Positions 41,920 to 51,945 are shown, numbered from the stretch's first letter. The stretch: 64,000 nt of DNA from Pectinatus haikarae (GCF_030813505.1 NZ_JAUSUE010000015.1); one strand, 5' to 3'. Numbers and translations: made by a program. Notes: generated by a model not told the origin, from the sequence alone.

Positions 41920-43311
41920 ATGGAAGAAAAAAGTTTGCAGCGCAATCTCAAAGCGCGCCACGTGGAAATGATCGCTCTGGGCGGAACAATAGGTGTGGGA
42001 CTTTTCATGGGATCAGCCAGTACTATCCAGACTGCCGGTCCGTCTGTACTTTTTTGCTACGGAGTTGCCGGTCTTGTTATTTTTTTCATAATGCGCATCA
42101 TGGGAGAAATGCTTTATCTGGAACCGGTTACCGGATCTTTTGCTTCTTATGGCTACAAGTATATTCATCCCTTTGCCGGATATCTGACAGCATGGTGCTA
42201 TTGGTTTTTATGGGTAGCAGTCGGTCTGTCGGAAATAACGGCCATCGGCATTTATGTAAAATACTGGCTTCCCTTTATTCCCCAATGGATATCGGCATTC
42301 GGCGGCATGCTCATCGTTGCCCTGGCCAATATGGCAGCAGTTAAATATTATGGAGAATTTGAATTTTGGTTCTCCATAATAAAAATAATTACCATTATCG
42401 TAATGATAATAGTAGGCTTCGGCGTCATTCTTTTTGGTTTTGGTTATGGCGGACAGCCTCTCGGTTTTGCCAATCTCTGGTCCCACGGCGGCTTTCTGCC
42501 AAATGGCATGTCAGGAATGCTCACTGCCCTGTGCATTGTAACTGCTTCTTTTCAAGGGGTGGAACTCGTCGGCATAACTGCGGGTGAAGCGCAGAATCCT
42601 CGCGAAACATTAAAAAAAGCCATAAAAGGTATAGTATGGAGAATACTTATTTTCTATATCGGCGCTATTTTTATTGTTATCACGATTTATCCCTGGAACC
42701 AGCTTGATATGCTTGGCAGTCCTTTTGTAACAATTTTTGCTAAGATAGGCATACCGGCAGCAGCCGGCATAATCAATTTCGTAGTATTGACGGCCGCTCT
42801 TTCAGGCTGTAACAGCGGTATTTACAGTGCCGGACGTATGCTCTATACATTATCAGAAAATAATCAGGCACCAAAATGGTTCGGGAAATTATCAAAATCC
42901 GGCATTCCGCAAAATTCCATTATTTTCACGATGACGCTCTTAATTCTCGGTGTCGTTCTAAATTATTTGATCCCCAATTCAAAGTTATTTCTCTATATAT
43001 ACAGCGCCAGTGTTTTCCCCGGCATGATTGCCTGGTTTGTACTGGCGATAGCTCAAAAAAATTTCCGCCGGAAATATGGGAAAAAAGTTATGGAACAGCA
43101 TCCTTTCAAGTCACTTCTCTATCCTTACAGCAACTGCTTCTGCATAATCTTCCTTATTCTCGTAACAATCGGCATGTGGCTCAATAACGATACGAGGCTG
43201 TCACTGATCATCGGCTGGATATTCTGTGCTCTTCTGGCAGTGTATTATTTCTTCAGACTGGCAAAAAAAGAAATCCCCTATAAAGAACAGGAAGCAGAAA
43301 AAGCAAATTGA
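41920..43311 (+). CDS. Amino acid permease (APC superfamily, AAT family)
   Basis: This 463-aa carrier has about 12 membrane segments. It begins LQRNLKARHVEMIALGGTIG, GLFMGSA and IMRIMGEM, the AAT-family signature around the substrate-binding glycine loop. GVELVGITAGEAQNP lies in the middle. Relatives import amino acids such as proline, histidine, phenylalanine or GABA; the substrate here is unknown. It is flanked by glyQS and pheST, but no T-box precedes it, so a link to those amino acids is speculation. The start is the second of two adjacent ATGs, five bases after AGGTG. Confidence 0.9.
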   Translation: MEEKSLQRNLKARHVEMIALGGTIGVGLFMGSASTIQTAGPSVLFCYGVAGLVIFFIMRIMGEMLYLEPVTGSFASYGYKYIHPFAGYLTAWCYWFLWVAVGLSEITAIGIYVKYWLPFIPQWISAFGGMLIVALANMAAVKYYGEFEFWFSIIKIITIIVMIIVGFGVILFGFGYGGQPLGFANLWSHGGFLPNGMSGMLTALCIVTASFQGVELVGITAGEAQNPRETLKKAIKGIVWRILIFYIGAIFIVITIYPWNQLDMLGSPFVTIFAKIGIPAAAGIINFVVLTAALSGCNSGIYSAGRMLYTLSENNQAPKWFGKLSKSGIPQNSIIFTMTLLILGVVLNYLIPNSKLFLYIYSASVFPGMIAWFVLAIAQKNFRRKYGKKVMEQHPFKSLLYPYSNCFCIIFLILVTIGMWLNNDTRLSLIIGWIFCALLAVYYFFRLAKKEIPYKEQEAEKAN

Positions 43312-43317
43312 CGTCGA

Positions 43318-43670
43318 TTGTCTTCCATTCCTTTTTATGATATACTTTTTGTTAATGCATTGATTTATTTATTACTGCATATCATACAGCTATTATTGAC
43401 GATGATAAAGAGAGTATGTTCCTTCCTTTTGCACAGAAAGTATTGTTTTAGCTGAGAGCAATGCCAAAAAACCGAACAGAAGTTCACTTTTGAGTCCCGC
43501 AGTGAAAATTGAGACAAGCTTTTGGCACGACATTCGCTGTCATGTCTGCAGCTCTGACTTATTTATATAGCAGCGGCGCCGGCGGCGTTAACGCATTTAA
43601 AGTATCAATTAGGGTGGTACCGCGAATTTTTACCTTCGCCCCTTGCAGGGCGGAGGTTTTTATTTTATCT
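43318..43670 (+). promoter_or_regulatory. Phenylalanine T-box leader of pheST with promoter
   Basis: Promoter TTGTCT (43318-43323), 17-base spacer, TATACT (43341-43346). The T-box sequence AGGGTGGTACCGCG is at 43611-43624. The terminator stem (43633-43641 with 43648-43656, one G-U) is followed by TTTTATTTTA. A TTC phenylalanine codon in the loop-like context AGAAGTTCACTTT (around 43480) is a plausible specifier. Phe specificity is supported mainly by the downstream pheS and pheT. Confidence 0.92.
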
Positions 43671-43702
43671 GAATATATTCAATTTCATCAGGAGGCATCA
43701 TT

Positions 43703-44728
43703 TTGGAACAGCAATTAACCCAAATTAAAGAAGACGCTCTGACAGCCATAAAAGCTGCCGGTGATCTCAACGAACTCAATGAACAAAGAGTAAAGTATCT
43801 TGGTAAAAAAGGTTCCCTGACCGCTATTCTGCGCGGTATGGGTAAAGTAAGCCCGGAAGACAGACCGCGTATCGGCCAATTAGTCAACGACGTTCGCAGT
43901 GAACTGGAAGCATCATTAGAGAACAGACAGTCTGCCTTAAAGGCCGATGAACTTTCCAATCGTCTTGCAACAGAAAAAATAGATGTGACACTTCCCGGAC
44001 GCCGCCACGAAATAGGTCATCTGCATCCGCTCACACTGACTTTAAATAAACTTAAATGTATATTCAGAAACATGGGCTACTCTATAGCGGAAGGTCCTCA
44101 GATAGAAACTGATTATTTCAATTTTGAAGCTTTGAATCTGCCAAAAGATCACCCCGCACGTGATATGCAGGATTCTTTCTATATAACTGAAGATATTCTG
44201 ATGCGCACACAAACATCTCCTGTCCAGGCACGAACCATGCAAGCTCACGAACCCAACAGCCCCATACGCATAATAGCACCAGGCCGTGTTTTTCGCCGCG
44301 ATGATTATGATGCCACACATTCTCCCATGTTTACGCAGGTCGAAGGACTATGTATAGATAAAAATATCAGTTTTTCCGATCTTAAGGGCACTCTTACGAC
44401 AGCTATGCGTCAGCTGTTCAGCGATGATCTTGATCTGCGCTTTCGTCCCAGCTTCTTCCCTTTCACGGAACCAAGTGCCGAGGTCGATATAACATGTGTG
44501 ATGTGTCACGGCAAGGGCTGCCGTGTCTGCAAAGGTACTGGCTGGCTGGAAATTTTAGGTTCAGGCATGGTCCATCCGCATGTATTGGAAATGAGCGGCT
44601 ACGATCCCCATAAAGTCAGCGGTTTTGCTTTCGGCCTCGGTGTCGAACGCATAGCAATGCTTTCTTATGGAATAGAAGATCTGCGTTTATTTTTTGACAA
44701 TGATGCACGTTTCTTAAAACAATTTTAA
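43703..44728 (+). CDS. pheS: Phenylalanyl-tRNA synthetase alpha subunit
   Basis: The 341-aa alpha subunit has an N-terminal coiled coil (1-85) and a class II core (GRRHEIGHLHPLT, GYSIAEGPQIETDYFNF, DMQDSFYI, RTQTSPVQARTM, GRVFRRDDYDATH, FFPFTEPS, GFAFGLGVERIAML). The zinc-like cysteines CVMCHGKGCRVC are typical of many bacterial PheS. The start is a TTG at 43703 seven bases after AGGAGG. pheT follows 21 bases later. Confidence 0.97.
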   Translation: MEQQLTQIKEDALTAIKAAGDLNELNEQRVKYLGKKGSLTAILRGMGKVSPEDRPRIGQLVNDVRSELEASLENRQSALKADELSNRLATEKIDVTLPGRRHEIGHLHPLTLTLNKLKCIFRNMGYSIAEGPQIETDYFNFEALNLPKDHPARDMQDSFYITEDILMRTQTSPVQARTMQAHEPNSPIRIIAPGRVFRRDDYDATHSPMFTQVEGLCIDKNISFSDLKGTLTTAMRQLFSDDLDLRFRPSFFPFTEPSAEVDITCVMCHGKGCRVCKGTGWLEILGSGMVHPHVLEMSGYDPHKVSGFAFGLGVERIAMLSYGIEDLRLFFDNDARFLKQF

Positions 44729-44749
44729 AGGAAAAGGAGATTATCATAC

Positions 44750-47185
44750 ATGCAGGTATCCATAAAATGGCTGAAAGATTACATAGATTTCAAGGAAACA
44801 CCGGAAAAACTTGCTGATATGCTGACAATGGCAGGTGTTCCCGTAGAAAATATAATTGATCCGGGAATCGGACTGGAAAAAGTGGTTACAGGACGTATTG
44901 AAGAACTGAAGCCGCACGAAAATTCAGATCATCTGCAGATATGCACTATAAATGTCGGTGCCGATGAAAATATAATAATAGTCACGGGAGCAAAAAATGT
45001 GGCACAAGGACAAATCGTCCCCGTTGCCATGATCGGCGCTCACTTACCCAATGGTATGAAAATATCAAAAGGAAAGCTGCGCGGCGTAATGTCCTACGGT
45101 ATGCTTTGTTCCGCACAGGAATTAAAGCTGGATCTTGAAGCTTTGCCTGACGATCAGAAAACCGGTATATATATTCTCCCGCCAGATACTCTTATTGGTA
45201 TGCCTGTAAAGGATCTGCTGGGATTGAATGATGTAATTTTAGAATTTGAGCTTACCGCCAACAGAAGCGATTGCTTCAGCGTTTTTGGTCTGGTGCGTGA
45301 AATAGCTGCATTAACCGGCAATAAAGCAAAATGGCCTGTTATCACGTTAAAAGAAAACTCCTCTGACAAAATAAATGATCTTATCTCAATCGAGATTGCA
45401 GACCAAGATCTTTGCCCGCGTTTTTCCTGCCGTATGCTCAAAAACATAAAGGTCGGGCCCTCTCCTGAATGGATGCAGCAGCGTCTTGAAGGCGCAGGGA
45501 TCCGTTCTATAAATAATGTTGTCGATGTGACCAATTTTGTTATGATCGAACTGGGGCAGCCGCTCCATGCCTATGATTATGATGCGATAAAGGGACACAA
45601 GCTTATCGCCAGACGCAGTATAGAAGGTGAACTGCTTCACACACTTGATGACACTTCACGCAAAGCAAAAAAAGATATGCTCGTCATAGCAGACACTGAA
45701 AAGGCGGCCGGACTCGCAGGTATTATGGGTGGATTTGAAACGGAGATAACTGATAAAACCACCACTGTTGTACTGGAAGCCGCAAAATTTTACGGAGCCG
45801 GAATACGTCGCACTGCCCGCTCCTGCGGTCTTATTTCTGAAGCTTCGGGGCGTTTTGAACGCGGCACCGACATAGAAAATACCATCCGTGCACTTGACCG
45901 GGCCGCACAGCTGCTCACACAGATGGATGTAACTTGTGCTGCCGTAACAGGTGTCCTTGATGTATATCCGGAAAAGAAAAAACCCGTCACAATAGATTTT
46001 ACGGCAGAAGCAATAAACAAACATCTGGGAACCGGCCTTGACAGCCGGATTATGGTCGACATTCTTCGAAAGCTTGAAATAAAAACCGAAGAAAAAAATG
46101 GCATTATAACTGCCTTTATTCCTTCATGGCGCGGTGACATAAGCTGCATGCAGGACATCTCTGAAGAAATATCCCGCATTTACGGTTTTGATAAAATAGA
46201 ATCTACACTTCCGTCCGGACTGGCTTTACAAGGAAAGCAGTCGGATAAACAAACTTTTGTGGATAAACTCAAAAATATCATGGTCAGCCTTGGTCTTTGC
46301 GAAACTGTTTCCTTTAGTTTTACTCATCCCTCCATCTTGGATAAGCTGAATGTACCTGCCGATCATTTTATCCGCAATGCCATTCCTATCATGAATCCGC
46401 TTACCGATGAATATCCGCTTGTTCGTACCTGCCTGCTGACTTCTGTAATGGAAAATCTGACACGGAATTTTTCCCGTAAAAACAATGACATAAAAATATT
46501 TGAAATCGGTTCTATTTTTCTGCCGAAGGCTCTGCCTGTCACCGAACTTCCCTCAGAACATTTAGAAATCGCCGGAGCAATATCCGGCCGCAGAAACACC
46601 TTCAGCTGGAGTGAAGATAATTCCCCCGCAGATTTTTATGATGCAAAGGGCATTATTGAAGAATTATTGCAAAAATTATCTATCAGTCGATGCACAATAG
46701 AAGCCGGAGAACAATTTGCTATGCACCCCGGAAAAACTGCCGTTTTCAAAAAGGGACGCGATACTGTTTTCACTGTGGGTGAACTTCATCCGTCTGTTTC
46801 TTCAGCCTTCGGTATAACAAAACCGGTTTACATTTTCACTGCCGACATAGATATTTTGATGAAATACACAGCCAAAACCATAAAAAGCAGACCATTACCC
46901 AAATATCCTTCAACCTCCCGTGATCTTGCCATACTTGTTGATACTTCTGTAGAGGCCGGAATCATTGAAAAAACCATCACTAAATCAGCTGGGCAATATC
47001 TATCATCCCTTGATTTATTTGATGTTTATGAAGGCAAACAAATAGAAGGCAGCAAAAAAAGTCTGGCCTTCTCTCTGACCTTTCAGGCCAATGACAAAAC
47101 ATTAACTGATGCGGAAATAGACGCTGCTTTTCAAAATATTGTGGAAGCACTGCAGAAAAATTGTAATGCCTCTTTGCGTGCTTGA
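44750..47185 (+). CDS. pheT: Phenylalanyl-tRNA synthetase beta subunit
   Basis: The 811-aa protein has the full domain order. An EMAP-II-type tRNA-binding domain is at about 40-150. B3/B4 holds the editing site (about 210-380). B5 follows (about 400-470). A catalytic-like core and a C-terminal FDX-ACB anticodon-binding domain (about 715-805, LPKYPSTSRDLAI) complete it. Together with PheS it forms the alpha2beta2 enzyme. AAGGAG precedes the ATG. It ends before a 40-bp palindrome. Confidence 0.97.
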   Translation: MQVSIKWLKDYIDFKETPEKLADMLTMAGVPVENIIDPGIGLEKVVTGRIEELKPHENSDHLQICTINVGADENIIIVTGAKNVAQGQIVPVAMIGAHLPNGMKISKGKLRGVMSYGMLCSAQELKLDLEALPDDQKTGIYILPPDTLIGMPVKDLLGLNDVILEFELTANRSDCFSVFGLVREIAALTGNKAKWPVITLKENSSDKINDLISIEIADQDLCPRFSCRMLKNIKVGPSPEWMQQRLEGAGIRSINNVVDVTNFVMIELGQPLHAYDYDAIKGHKLIARRSIEGELLHTLDDTSRKAKKDMLVIADTEKAAGLAGIMGGFETEITDKTTTVVLEAAKFYGAGIRRTARSCGLISEASGRFERGTDIENTIRALDRAAQLLTQMDVTCAAVTGVLDVYPEKKKPVTIDFTAEAINKHLGTGLDSRIMVDILRKLEIKTEEKNGIITAFIPSWRGDISCMQDISEEISRIYGFDKIESTLPSGLALQGKQSDKQTFVDKLKNIMVSLGLCETVSFSFTHPSILDKLNVPADHFIRNAIPIMNPLTDEYPLVRTCLLTSVMENLTRNFSRKNNDIKIFEIGSIFLPKALPVTELPSEHLEIAGAISGRRNTFSWSEDNSPADFYDAKGIIEELLQKLSISRCTIEAGEQFAMHPGKTAVFKKGRDTVFTVGELHPSVSSAFGITKPVYIFTADIDILMKYTAKTIKSRPLPKYPSTSRDLAILVDTSVEAGIIEKTITKSAGQYLSSLDLFDVYEGKQIEGSKKSLAFSLTFQANDKTLTDAEIDAAFQNIVEALQKNCNASLRA

Positions 47186-47220
47186 AAAATTTTATTACCA
47201 TCCCTAAGATGAACTGCAAC

Positions 47221-47260
47221 ACAAATACCTCATTGCAAAATTTTGCAATGAGGTATTTGT
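47221..47260. terminator. 40-bp perfect palindrome between convergent pheT and MFS genes
   Basis: Arms 47221-47240 and 47241-47260 are exact reverse complements, forming a stem of up to about 18 bp around a tight A/T loop. The T-run expected after a classical terminator is missing, so it may act as a bidirectional terminator or an mRNA 3' stabiliser. Positions 47261-47340 hold nothing I recognise. Confidence 0.6.
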
Positions 47261-47340
47261 CGATTAAATAAAACCATATATCCATTACGCTATTTCTTTA
47301 AGCATGACCGCCTTTTGGGAATACACTCCTGCAGCAAGTT

Positions 47341-48681
47341 TTATTCTATCATCTCTTTTATTTTTATCTCTGTTCGTATTTCATTACTCCTAATTTCTAC
47401 AAGTTTTTTGGGTACTAAAATTGTAGCTATTCCTGCGATTACTGCAAAAGCCGCTAAAAGATACATCCCTGAATTAATCGTTCCGGTAATATCCTTAATA
47501 TACCCCACTGCATAAGGCCCAACGAACCCTCCCAGATTACCAAAAGAATTAATAAACGCAATCCCGACAGCGGCCGATGCTTCAGATAAAAATGCACTCG
47601 GCAGTGACCAATAACTGCCAGCAAAACCATAAAGCCCCGCCGTGCTGACAGCGATCCAAAATAAACTTATAACTATATTATTAGTTACCGTTAAAGCCAA
47701 TAAACCTATCGCTGAAAACAAAATCGGCACACCGACATGCATGCGGCGCTCCATAGCCCTATCTGAATGCCTGCCAACAGCAACCATACAAATTACACCT
47801 ACAAAATAAGGTATAGTAGAAATCAGGCCTACCTGCACATTGGAAAAGGATTGCCCAAGTGATTTAATAATCTGCGGCACCCACATGCTCAGACCATACA
47901 TTGCACATACATAACCAAACCATATAACAGCCATATGCCATACCCGTCCGTTTTTTAGTATTTTGCCAATAGATAAATTTGAAGTAGACCTTTTTGCTTC
48001 ACACTCCAATTTCAGCTGTTGTGTAAGCCAGCTTTTTTCTTTATCAGTCAAAAATTTGGCCTGTTCCGGTCTGTCGACCAGCCAAAACAATGTAATAAAT
48101 CCACAAATAACAGCAGGAATTCCTTCAATGATAAACAACCAGCGCCAACCTGACATTCCCAGCCAGTTCACATTTTGCATGATATAGGTTGACATCGGCC
48201 CTGTAATAATATTATTAAGTGCCATACCTGTCATAAAAAATGCCAGTGTCTTGCTTATATACTTTGAAGGAAACCACAACGTAATATAAAGTATCATCCC
48301 CGGATAAAATCCAGCCTCAGCAATCCCCAGCAAAATACGCATAATCCCTAATTGCATGGCTGAATGAATAAATCCCGTAAGAACTGTGACTATTCCCCAA
48401 GTAATCAATATACGAGCTATCCAACGTCGACAGCCGACTTTATGCATCATGATATTGCTTGGAATTTCAAAGAAAAAATAAGCAACAAAAAATATCCCTG
48501 CAATCAATCCAAATACTGTAGCCGATATTCCCAGCTCCTTATTCATATCCAATGCTGCAAAACTGATATTAACACGATCCATCATCGACACAACATAAAT
48601 AATAAAAAGAAACGGAATCAGGCGCCAACGAAGTTTGCGAATAATTTTTTCTTCGTCAATTTGTGAAACATTTTCTAACAT
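47341..48681 (-). CDS. MFS carrier, anion:cation symporter family
   Basis: This 446-aa protein has 12 predicted membrane segments. The ACS-family signature is present (RWRLIPFLFIIYVVSMMDRV and NISFAALDMNKELG, then GIAEAGFYPGM). Relatives carry galactonate, glucarate, tartrate or other hydroxylated acids. It is divergent from the transketolase operon, and an identical-type operator lies at each promoter, so it likely imports that operon's substrate, probably a sugar acid. The start is the ATG at 48681 with AAAGGAG about eight bases upstream. Confidence 0.88.
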   Translation of the reverse strand: MLENVSQIDEEKIIRKLRWRLIPFLFIIYVVSMMDRVNISFAALDMNKELGISATVFGLIAGIFFVAYFFFEIPSNIMMHKVGCRRWIARILITWGIVTVLTGFIHSAMQLGIMRILLGIAEAGFYPGMILYITLWFPSKYISKTLAFFMTGMALNNIITGPMSTYIMQNVNWLGMSGWRWLFIIEGIPAVICGFITLFWLVDRPEQAKFLTDKEKSWLTQQLKLECEAKRSTSNLSIGKILKNGRVWHMAVIWFGYVCAMYGLSMWVPQIIKSLGQSFSNVQVGLISTIPYFVGVICMVAVGRHSDRAMERRMHVGVPILFSAIGLLALTVTNNIVISLFWIAVSTAGLYGFAGSYWSLPSAFLSEASAAVGIAFINSFGNLGGFVGPYAVGYIKDITGTINSGMYLLAAFAVIAGIATILVPKKLVEIRSNEIRTEIKIKEMIE

Positions 48682-48732
48682 AATACTGCTCCTTTTCAAA
48701 ACTACTACCTCATTGCTGAATAATTAATATGT

Positions 48733-48788
48733 CATTAGACGTCGGATGTTTGTTGTATAGTATACTATGGGTGTGAAACTCAAGTCAA
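48733..48788 (-). promoter_or_regulatory. MFS gene promoter with GntR-type operator
   Basis: On the minus strand TTGACT (48788-48783), an 18-base spacer and TATACT (48764-48759) form a promoter. The dyad CATTAGACGTCGGATG (48733-48748) lies just downstream of the expected start site. It shares a 23-bp region (18-19 identical) with the site at 48874-48896 on the other side of the divergent region. Confidence 0.65.
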
Positions 48789-48833
48789 TTAATTTTTCTA
48801 AAAATTATATATATTTTTTTTTATGTGAATATC

Positions 48834-48896
48834 TTGAAATATATATAAAATAGTGTTATATTTGCATAAGACGTTAGACGTATGATGTTTATTATA
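48834..48896 (+). promoter_or_regulatory. Transketolase operon promoter with GntR-type operator
   Basis: TTGAAA (48834-48839), a 17-base spacer and TATATT (48857-48862) form a near-ideal promoter. The sequence TTAGACGTATGATGTTTA (from 48874) closely repeats the one at 48735. It lies immediately after the expected transcription start, as expected for repression. The FadR-type regulator at 51.9 kb is the natural candidate. Confidence 0.65.
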
Positions 48897-48916
48897 AAAA
48901 TGATGAGGTGCACATT

Positions 48917-49741
48917 ATGAGCAATATGACAATTAATAATTTGCAGGATGTTTCTCACCGACTCAGGCTTGATGTGATGAATATGGTGTATGAGGCAAAA
49001 GACGGTCATCCCGGTCCGGCATTTTCTATCGCTGATTTAATTACGGTTTTGTATTTCAAAGAAATGCGAATAGATCCCAAAAACCCTTCTTGGGAGGATC
49101 GTGATCGTTTTGTTCTTTCCAAAGGGCATGCCTGTACGGTACTCTATGCGGCATTAGCCAGAAAAGGTTATTTTTCAGTAGATGAACTGCATGGTTTGCG
49201 CAAATACGGATCTATTCTTCAAGGTCATCCCGATATGAACAAAACCCCAGGCATAGATATCACTTCTGGCTCGCTTGGCAACGGTCTCGGCATGGCTGTC
49301 GGAATGGCATTGGCTGCCAGATATCAGCAAAAGGATTTTTATACCTATGCTGTCATCGGTGACGGAGAATGCGAAGAAGGACTTATTTGGGAATCAGCAA
49401 TGGCTGCTAGTAAATATAAACTCAATCACCTTATTGCTTTTCTCGATCACAACGGATGGCAAAGCGGCGGCAGCATCCAAGATATAAGCGGCCTTGAATC
49501 TGTTATTAATAAATGGGAATCCTTCAACTGGAACTGTCAGATCATTCCAGGTCATGACTTTGACGAAATTATCAATGCCATAACCAAAGCCAAATTATGT
49601 AAGGACAAGCCCTCCATGATCATTATGAATACGATAAAAGGCAAAGGCCTTCCGTTTATGGAAAATGACAATTCTTGGCATAAGCGTGTTCCTACCGAAG
49701 AACAAATGAAAGAAGCAATTAAAATATTAGGAGATGATTAA
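48917..49741 (+). CDS. Transketolase, N-terminal (TPP-binding) subunit
   Basis: This 274-aa protein equals the first domain of transketolase. It has KDGHPGPAFSIADL, LSKGHACTVLYAAL, GSLGNGLGMAVGMALA and the TPP/Mg motif GDGECEEG followed by DHN. With the next gene it forms a split transketolase, a form common in catabolic clusters. The start is the ATG at 48917 after GAGGTG. The substrate is not set by sequence. Split transketolases also act in D-apiose catabolism (AptA/AptB), so a two-carbon ketol transfer from a branched or modified sugar is possible. Confidence 0.92.
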   Translation: MSNMTINNLQDVSHRLRLDVMNMVYEAKDGHPGPAFSIADLITVLYFKEMRIDPKNPSWEDRDRFVLSKGHACTVLYAALARKGYFSVDELHGLRKYGSILQGHPDMNKTPGIDITSGSLGNGLGMAVGMALAARYQQKDFYTYAVIGDGECEEGLIWESAMAASKYKLNHLIAFLDHNGWQSGGSIQDISGLESVINKWESFNWNCQIIPGHDFDEIINAITKAKLCKDKPSMIIMNTIKGKGLPFMENDNSWHKRVPTEEQMKEAIKILGDD

Positions 49742-49742
49742 T

Positions 49743-50684
49743 ATGTGCCAATATAAGGGAACCAGAGAAGCTTTTGCCAAAGCAATAACTGAACTGGCTG
49801 ATGCTGGCAATGATAAGCTTATGTTTATTTCAGCAGATTCCTTGAAATCTATGAAATGCACTGAATTTGCGGAAAAATATCCACAACGCTACATTGAAGC
49901 GGGTATAGCCGAACAAAATTCGGTAGCAATGGCGGCCGGTCTGGCCAGTACAGGTCTTATGCCTTTTATTGCTACTTATGCCGGTTTTTTGACAATGCGA
50001 GCCTGTGAACAGATTCGTACATTTATTGCCTATACAAATTTAAACGTAAAAATAATTGGTATTAACGGCGGTATTTTTTCCGGAGAAAAGGAAGGAGTAA
50101 CTCATCAATTTTTTGAAGATTTGGCTATTATGCGTGCTATTCCTAACATGAAAGTTATTGTTCCAGCCGATGATACTCAGATGTATCAGGCTGTAAAAGC
50201 ATCAGCCGAAATTGACGGTCCCGTATATATCCGTGCTGGAAGCGGCAGAGAGCATCGCGTCTTTACCGAATCTCATAATTTTGAGTTTGGTAAAATTAAT
50301 GTCATTGAATCCTATGGCAGTGATGTCGTTCTTTTCTCAACTGGTCTGCTTATGAACCGTGCCATGGAGGCAGCCCGTCGCCTTAATGACAGAGGTATAA
50401 AGGGTACTTTAGTCGATGTCCCGACATTAAAGCCGCTTGATAGTGAAGGTATCACAAATATTTTGCGCAAATGTGGAAAAGCGGTCACTATTGAAGATCA
50501 TAATATCATCGGCGGTCTGGCTGACGCCGTCGCTCTCGTCAGTACAGAACACTATCCAGTGCACATAAAGAGAGTGGGGCTGCATGATATTTTTCCGAGC
50601 AGCGGTGCCGCAGAAGAAGTTCTTGATCACTATGGCATGGCAATAGACGATATCATAGCCGCTGTTGAAGAACTTTGCCATTAA
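49743..50684 (+). CDS. Transketolase, C-terminal subunit
   Basis: This 313-aa protein has the pyrimidine-binding and C-terminal domains. The catalytic glutamate is in AGIAEQNSVAMAAGLA. It also has YAGFLTMRACEQIR and GREHRVF. The start is the ATG at 49743, nine bases after AGGAG; an upstream in-frame ATG (49734) overlaps the preceding gene. It pairs with the N-terminal subunit. A hairpin (50818-50826 with 50838-50846) follows in the gap before the dehydrogenase. Confidence 0.92.
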   Translation: MCQYKGTREAFAKAITELADAGNDKLMFISADSLKSMKCTEFAEKYPQRYIEAGIAEQNSVAMAAGLASTGLMPFIATYAGFLTMRACEQIRTFIAYTNLNVKIIGINGGIFSGEKEGVTHQFFEDLAIMRAIPNMKVIVPADDTQMYQAVKASAEIDGPVYIRAGSGREHRVFTESHNFEFGKINVIESYGSDVVLFSTGLLMNRAMEAARRLNDRGIKGTLVDVPTLKPLDSEGITNILRKCGKAVTIEDHNIIGGLADAVALVSTEHYPVHIKRVGLHDIFPSSGAAEEVLDHYGMAIDDIIAAVEELCH

Positions 50685-50896
50685 CAGCCCGTTTTGTCCA
50701 TCCTCCAGAATAATCTGATCTGATTAAAATTTATATACAAACAAATGAACCATACCCTATTCCAAAAGTATTATTTATTTTCATATACAGCGAAATTGTT
50801 TAATCCCTGCGCTCCAGCACTGCCGGTATAATCATAGCCGGCAGTGTATCCAATAAAAACATTAATTATCTTTTATCTTGAAAGGAAGTCTTTTTA

Positions 50897-51754
50897 GTGA
50901 GTGAAAAATTGAAAGTTACAGTAATCGGCGGCGGCGGAAAAATGGGGACCCGTGTAAGCAATAACCTAGCCAAGAACTCTGAATGGGCTGAACTTTATTT
51001 ATGTGAAACATCTCCACACGGAATCGAAAGCATTAAGTCCAGAGGTCTTGATGTTACCGCTATGGAAAAGGCCGTTCCGATAGCCGACGTTGTCGTTTTA
51101 GCCGTTCCTGATACCCTTATCCGCATAGTTTCTGAAGACGTTGTAAAACTTATGACTCCAGGAAAAACACTAATGATTCTTGATCCTGCTGCTGCGGTAG
51201 CCAAAGAATTGGCATTGCGTGATGACTGTACTTTTGCTGTCGTCCATCCGTGCCATCCTTCTTATTTTCTTGATCAGGACACAGCGGAAGCCAGAACTGA
51301 TTACTTTGGCGGCATTGCCGGCAAACAAGACATCGTTATGGCCAAAATTCAAGGCGATGATAAAAAATTTGATCAAGCAAGAAAAGTCGGAGAAGCAATG
51401 TTTTCCCCTGTAGTAAATAGCTATGTTATGGGTATCCGTGATATTGCATTTCTTGAACCTACACTTGTCGAAATACTTGGCGCAACAACCTTATATGCTA
51501 TGTCCGAAACGGTTAAGGAAGCTGAACGACGCGGCATACCACGTGCAGCTGCTGAATCATTTCTTACCGGACATATTTATAATCTCACTGCCAATTTTTT
51601 GGGCAAATTAAATGCCAAGGTCTCCGATGCCTGCATGGTAGCTATTGATCTCGGTAACAAATATGTTCTCAGAGATGATTGGAAACGAATATGGGATGAT
51701 AAAATTCTTGATGAAAACATCCATATTATGCTCCATCCCAACGAAAATAAATAA
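50897..51754 (+). CDS. Phosphogluconate-dehydrogenase-C-type oxidoreductase (ApnO-like)
   Basis: A 285-aa protein. The N-terminal Rossmann fold has GGGGKMGTRVSNNL (11-24) and VVVLAVPDTLI. A helical C-terminal domain follows a segment HPCHPSYF, FGGIAGKQDIV and ...ISDA-like (VSDACMVAIDLGNKYVLRDDW). This layout is that of the family that contains D-apionate oxidoisomerase ApnO. By analogy it would oxidise or isomerise a sugar acid with NAD(P). The substrate is inferred only; co-occurrence with split transketolase and glycerate genes supports a C4-C5 acid. GTG start at 50897 with AAGGAAG upstream. Confidence 0.78.
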   Translation: MSEKLKVTVIGGGGKMGTRVSNNLAKNSEWAELYLCETSPHGIESIKSRGLDVTAMEKAVPIADVVVLAVPDTLIRIVSEDVVKLMTPGKTLMILDPAAAVAKELALRDDCTFAVVHPCHPSYFLDQDTAEARTDYFGGIAGKQDIVMAKIQGDDKKFDQARKVGEAMFSPVVNSYVMGIRDIAFLEPTLVEILGATTLYAMSETVKEAERRGIPRAAAESFLTGHIYNLTANFLGKLNAKVSDACMVAIDLGNKYVLRDDWKRIWDDKILDENIHIMLHPNENK

Positions 51755-51776
51755 TACTGCTAATTGCTTACCCCCC

Positions 51777-51821
51777 ATAATATTTATCAGATGAATTCTT
51801 TTTCATCTGATAAATATTATT
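51777..51821 (+). terminator. 19-bp perfect hairpin after the oxidoreductase gene
   Basis: Arms 51777-51795 and 51802-51820, 6-nt loop. The T-run that follows is weak, so termination may be partial and the regulator gene may be read through. Confidence 0.6.
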
Positions 51822-51945
51822 GTTATAAACATCATAGCTTCCCCTTCCACATATATTTTTTATAAAATTCCTTCATAATATCTTGCAATGAATTATAGTG
51901 CGATATAAGATATTTAATAACTATAAATAAAAAAGTAGGTCTATT

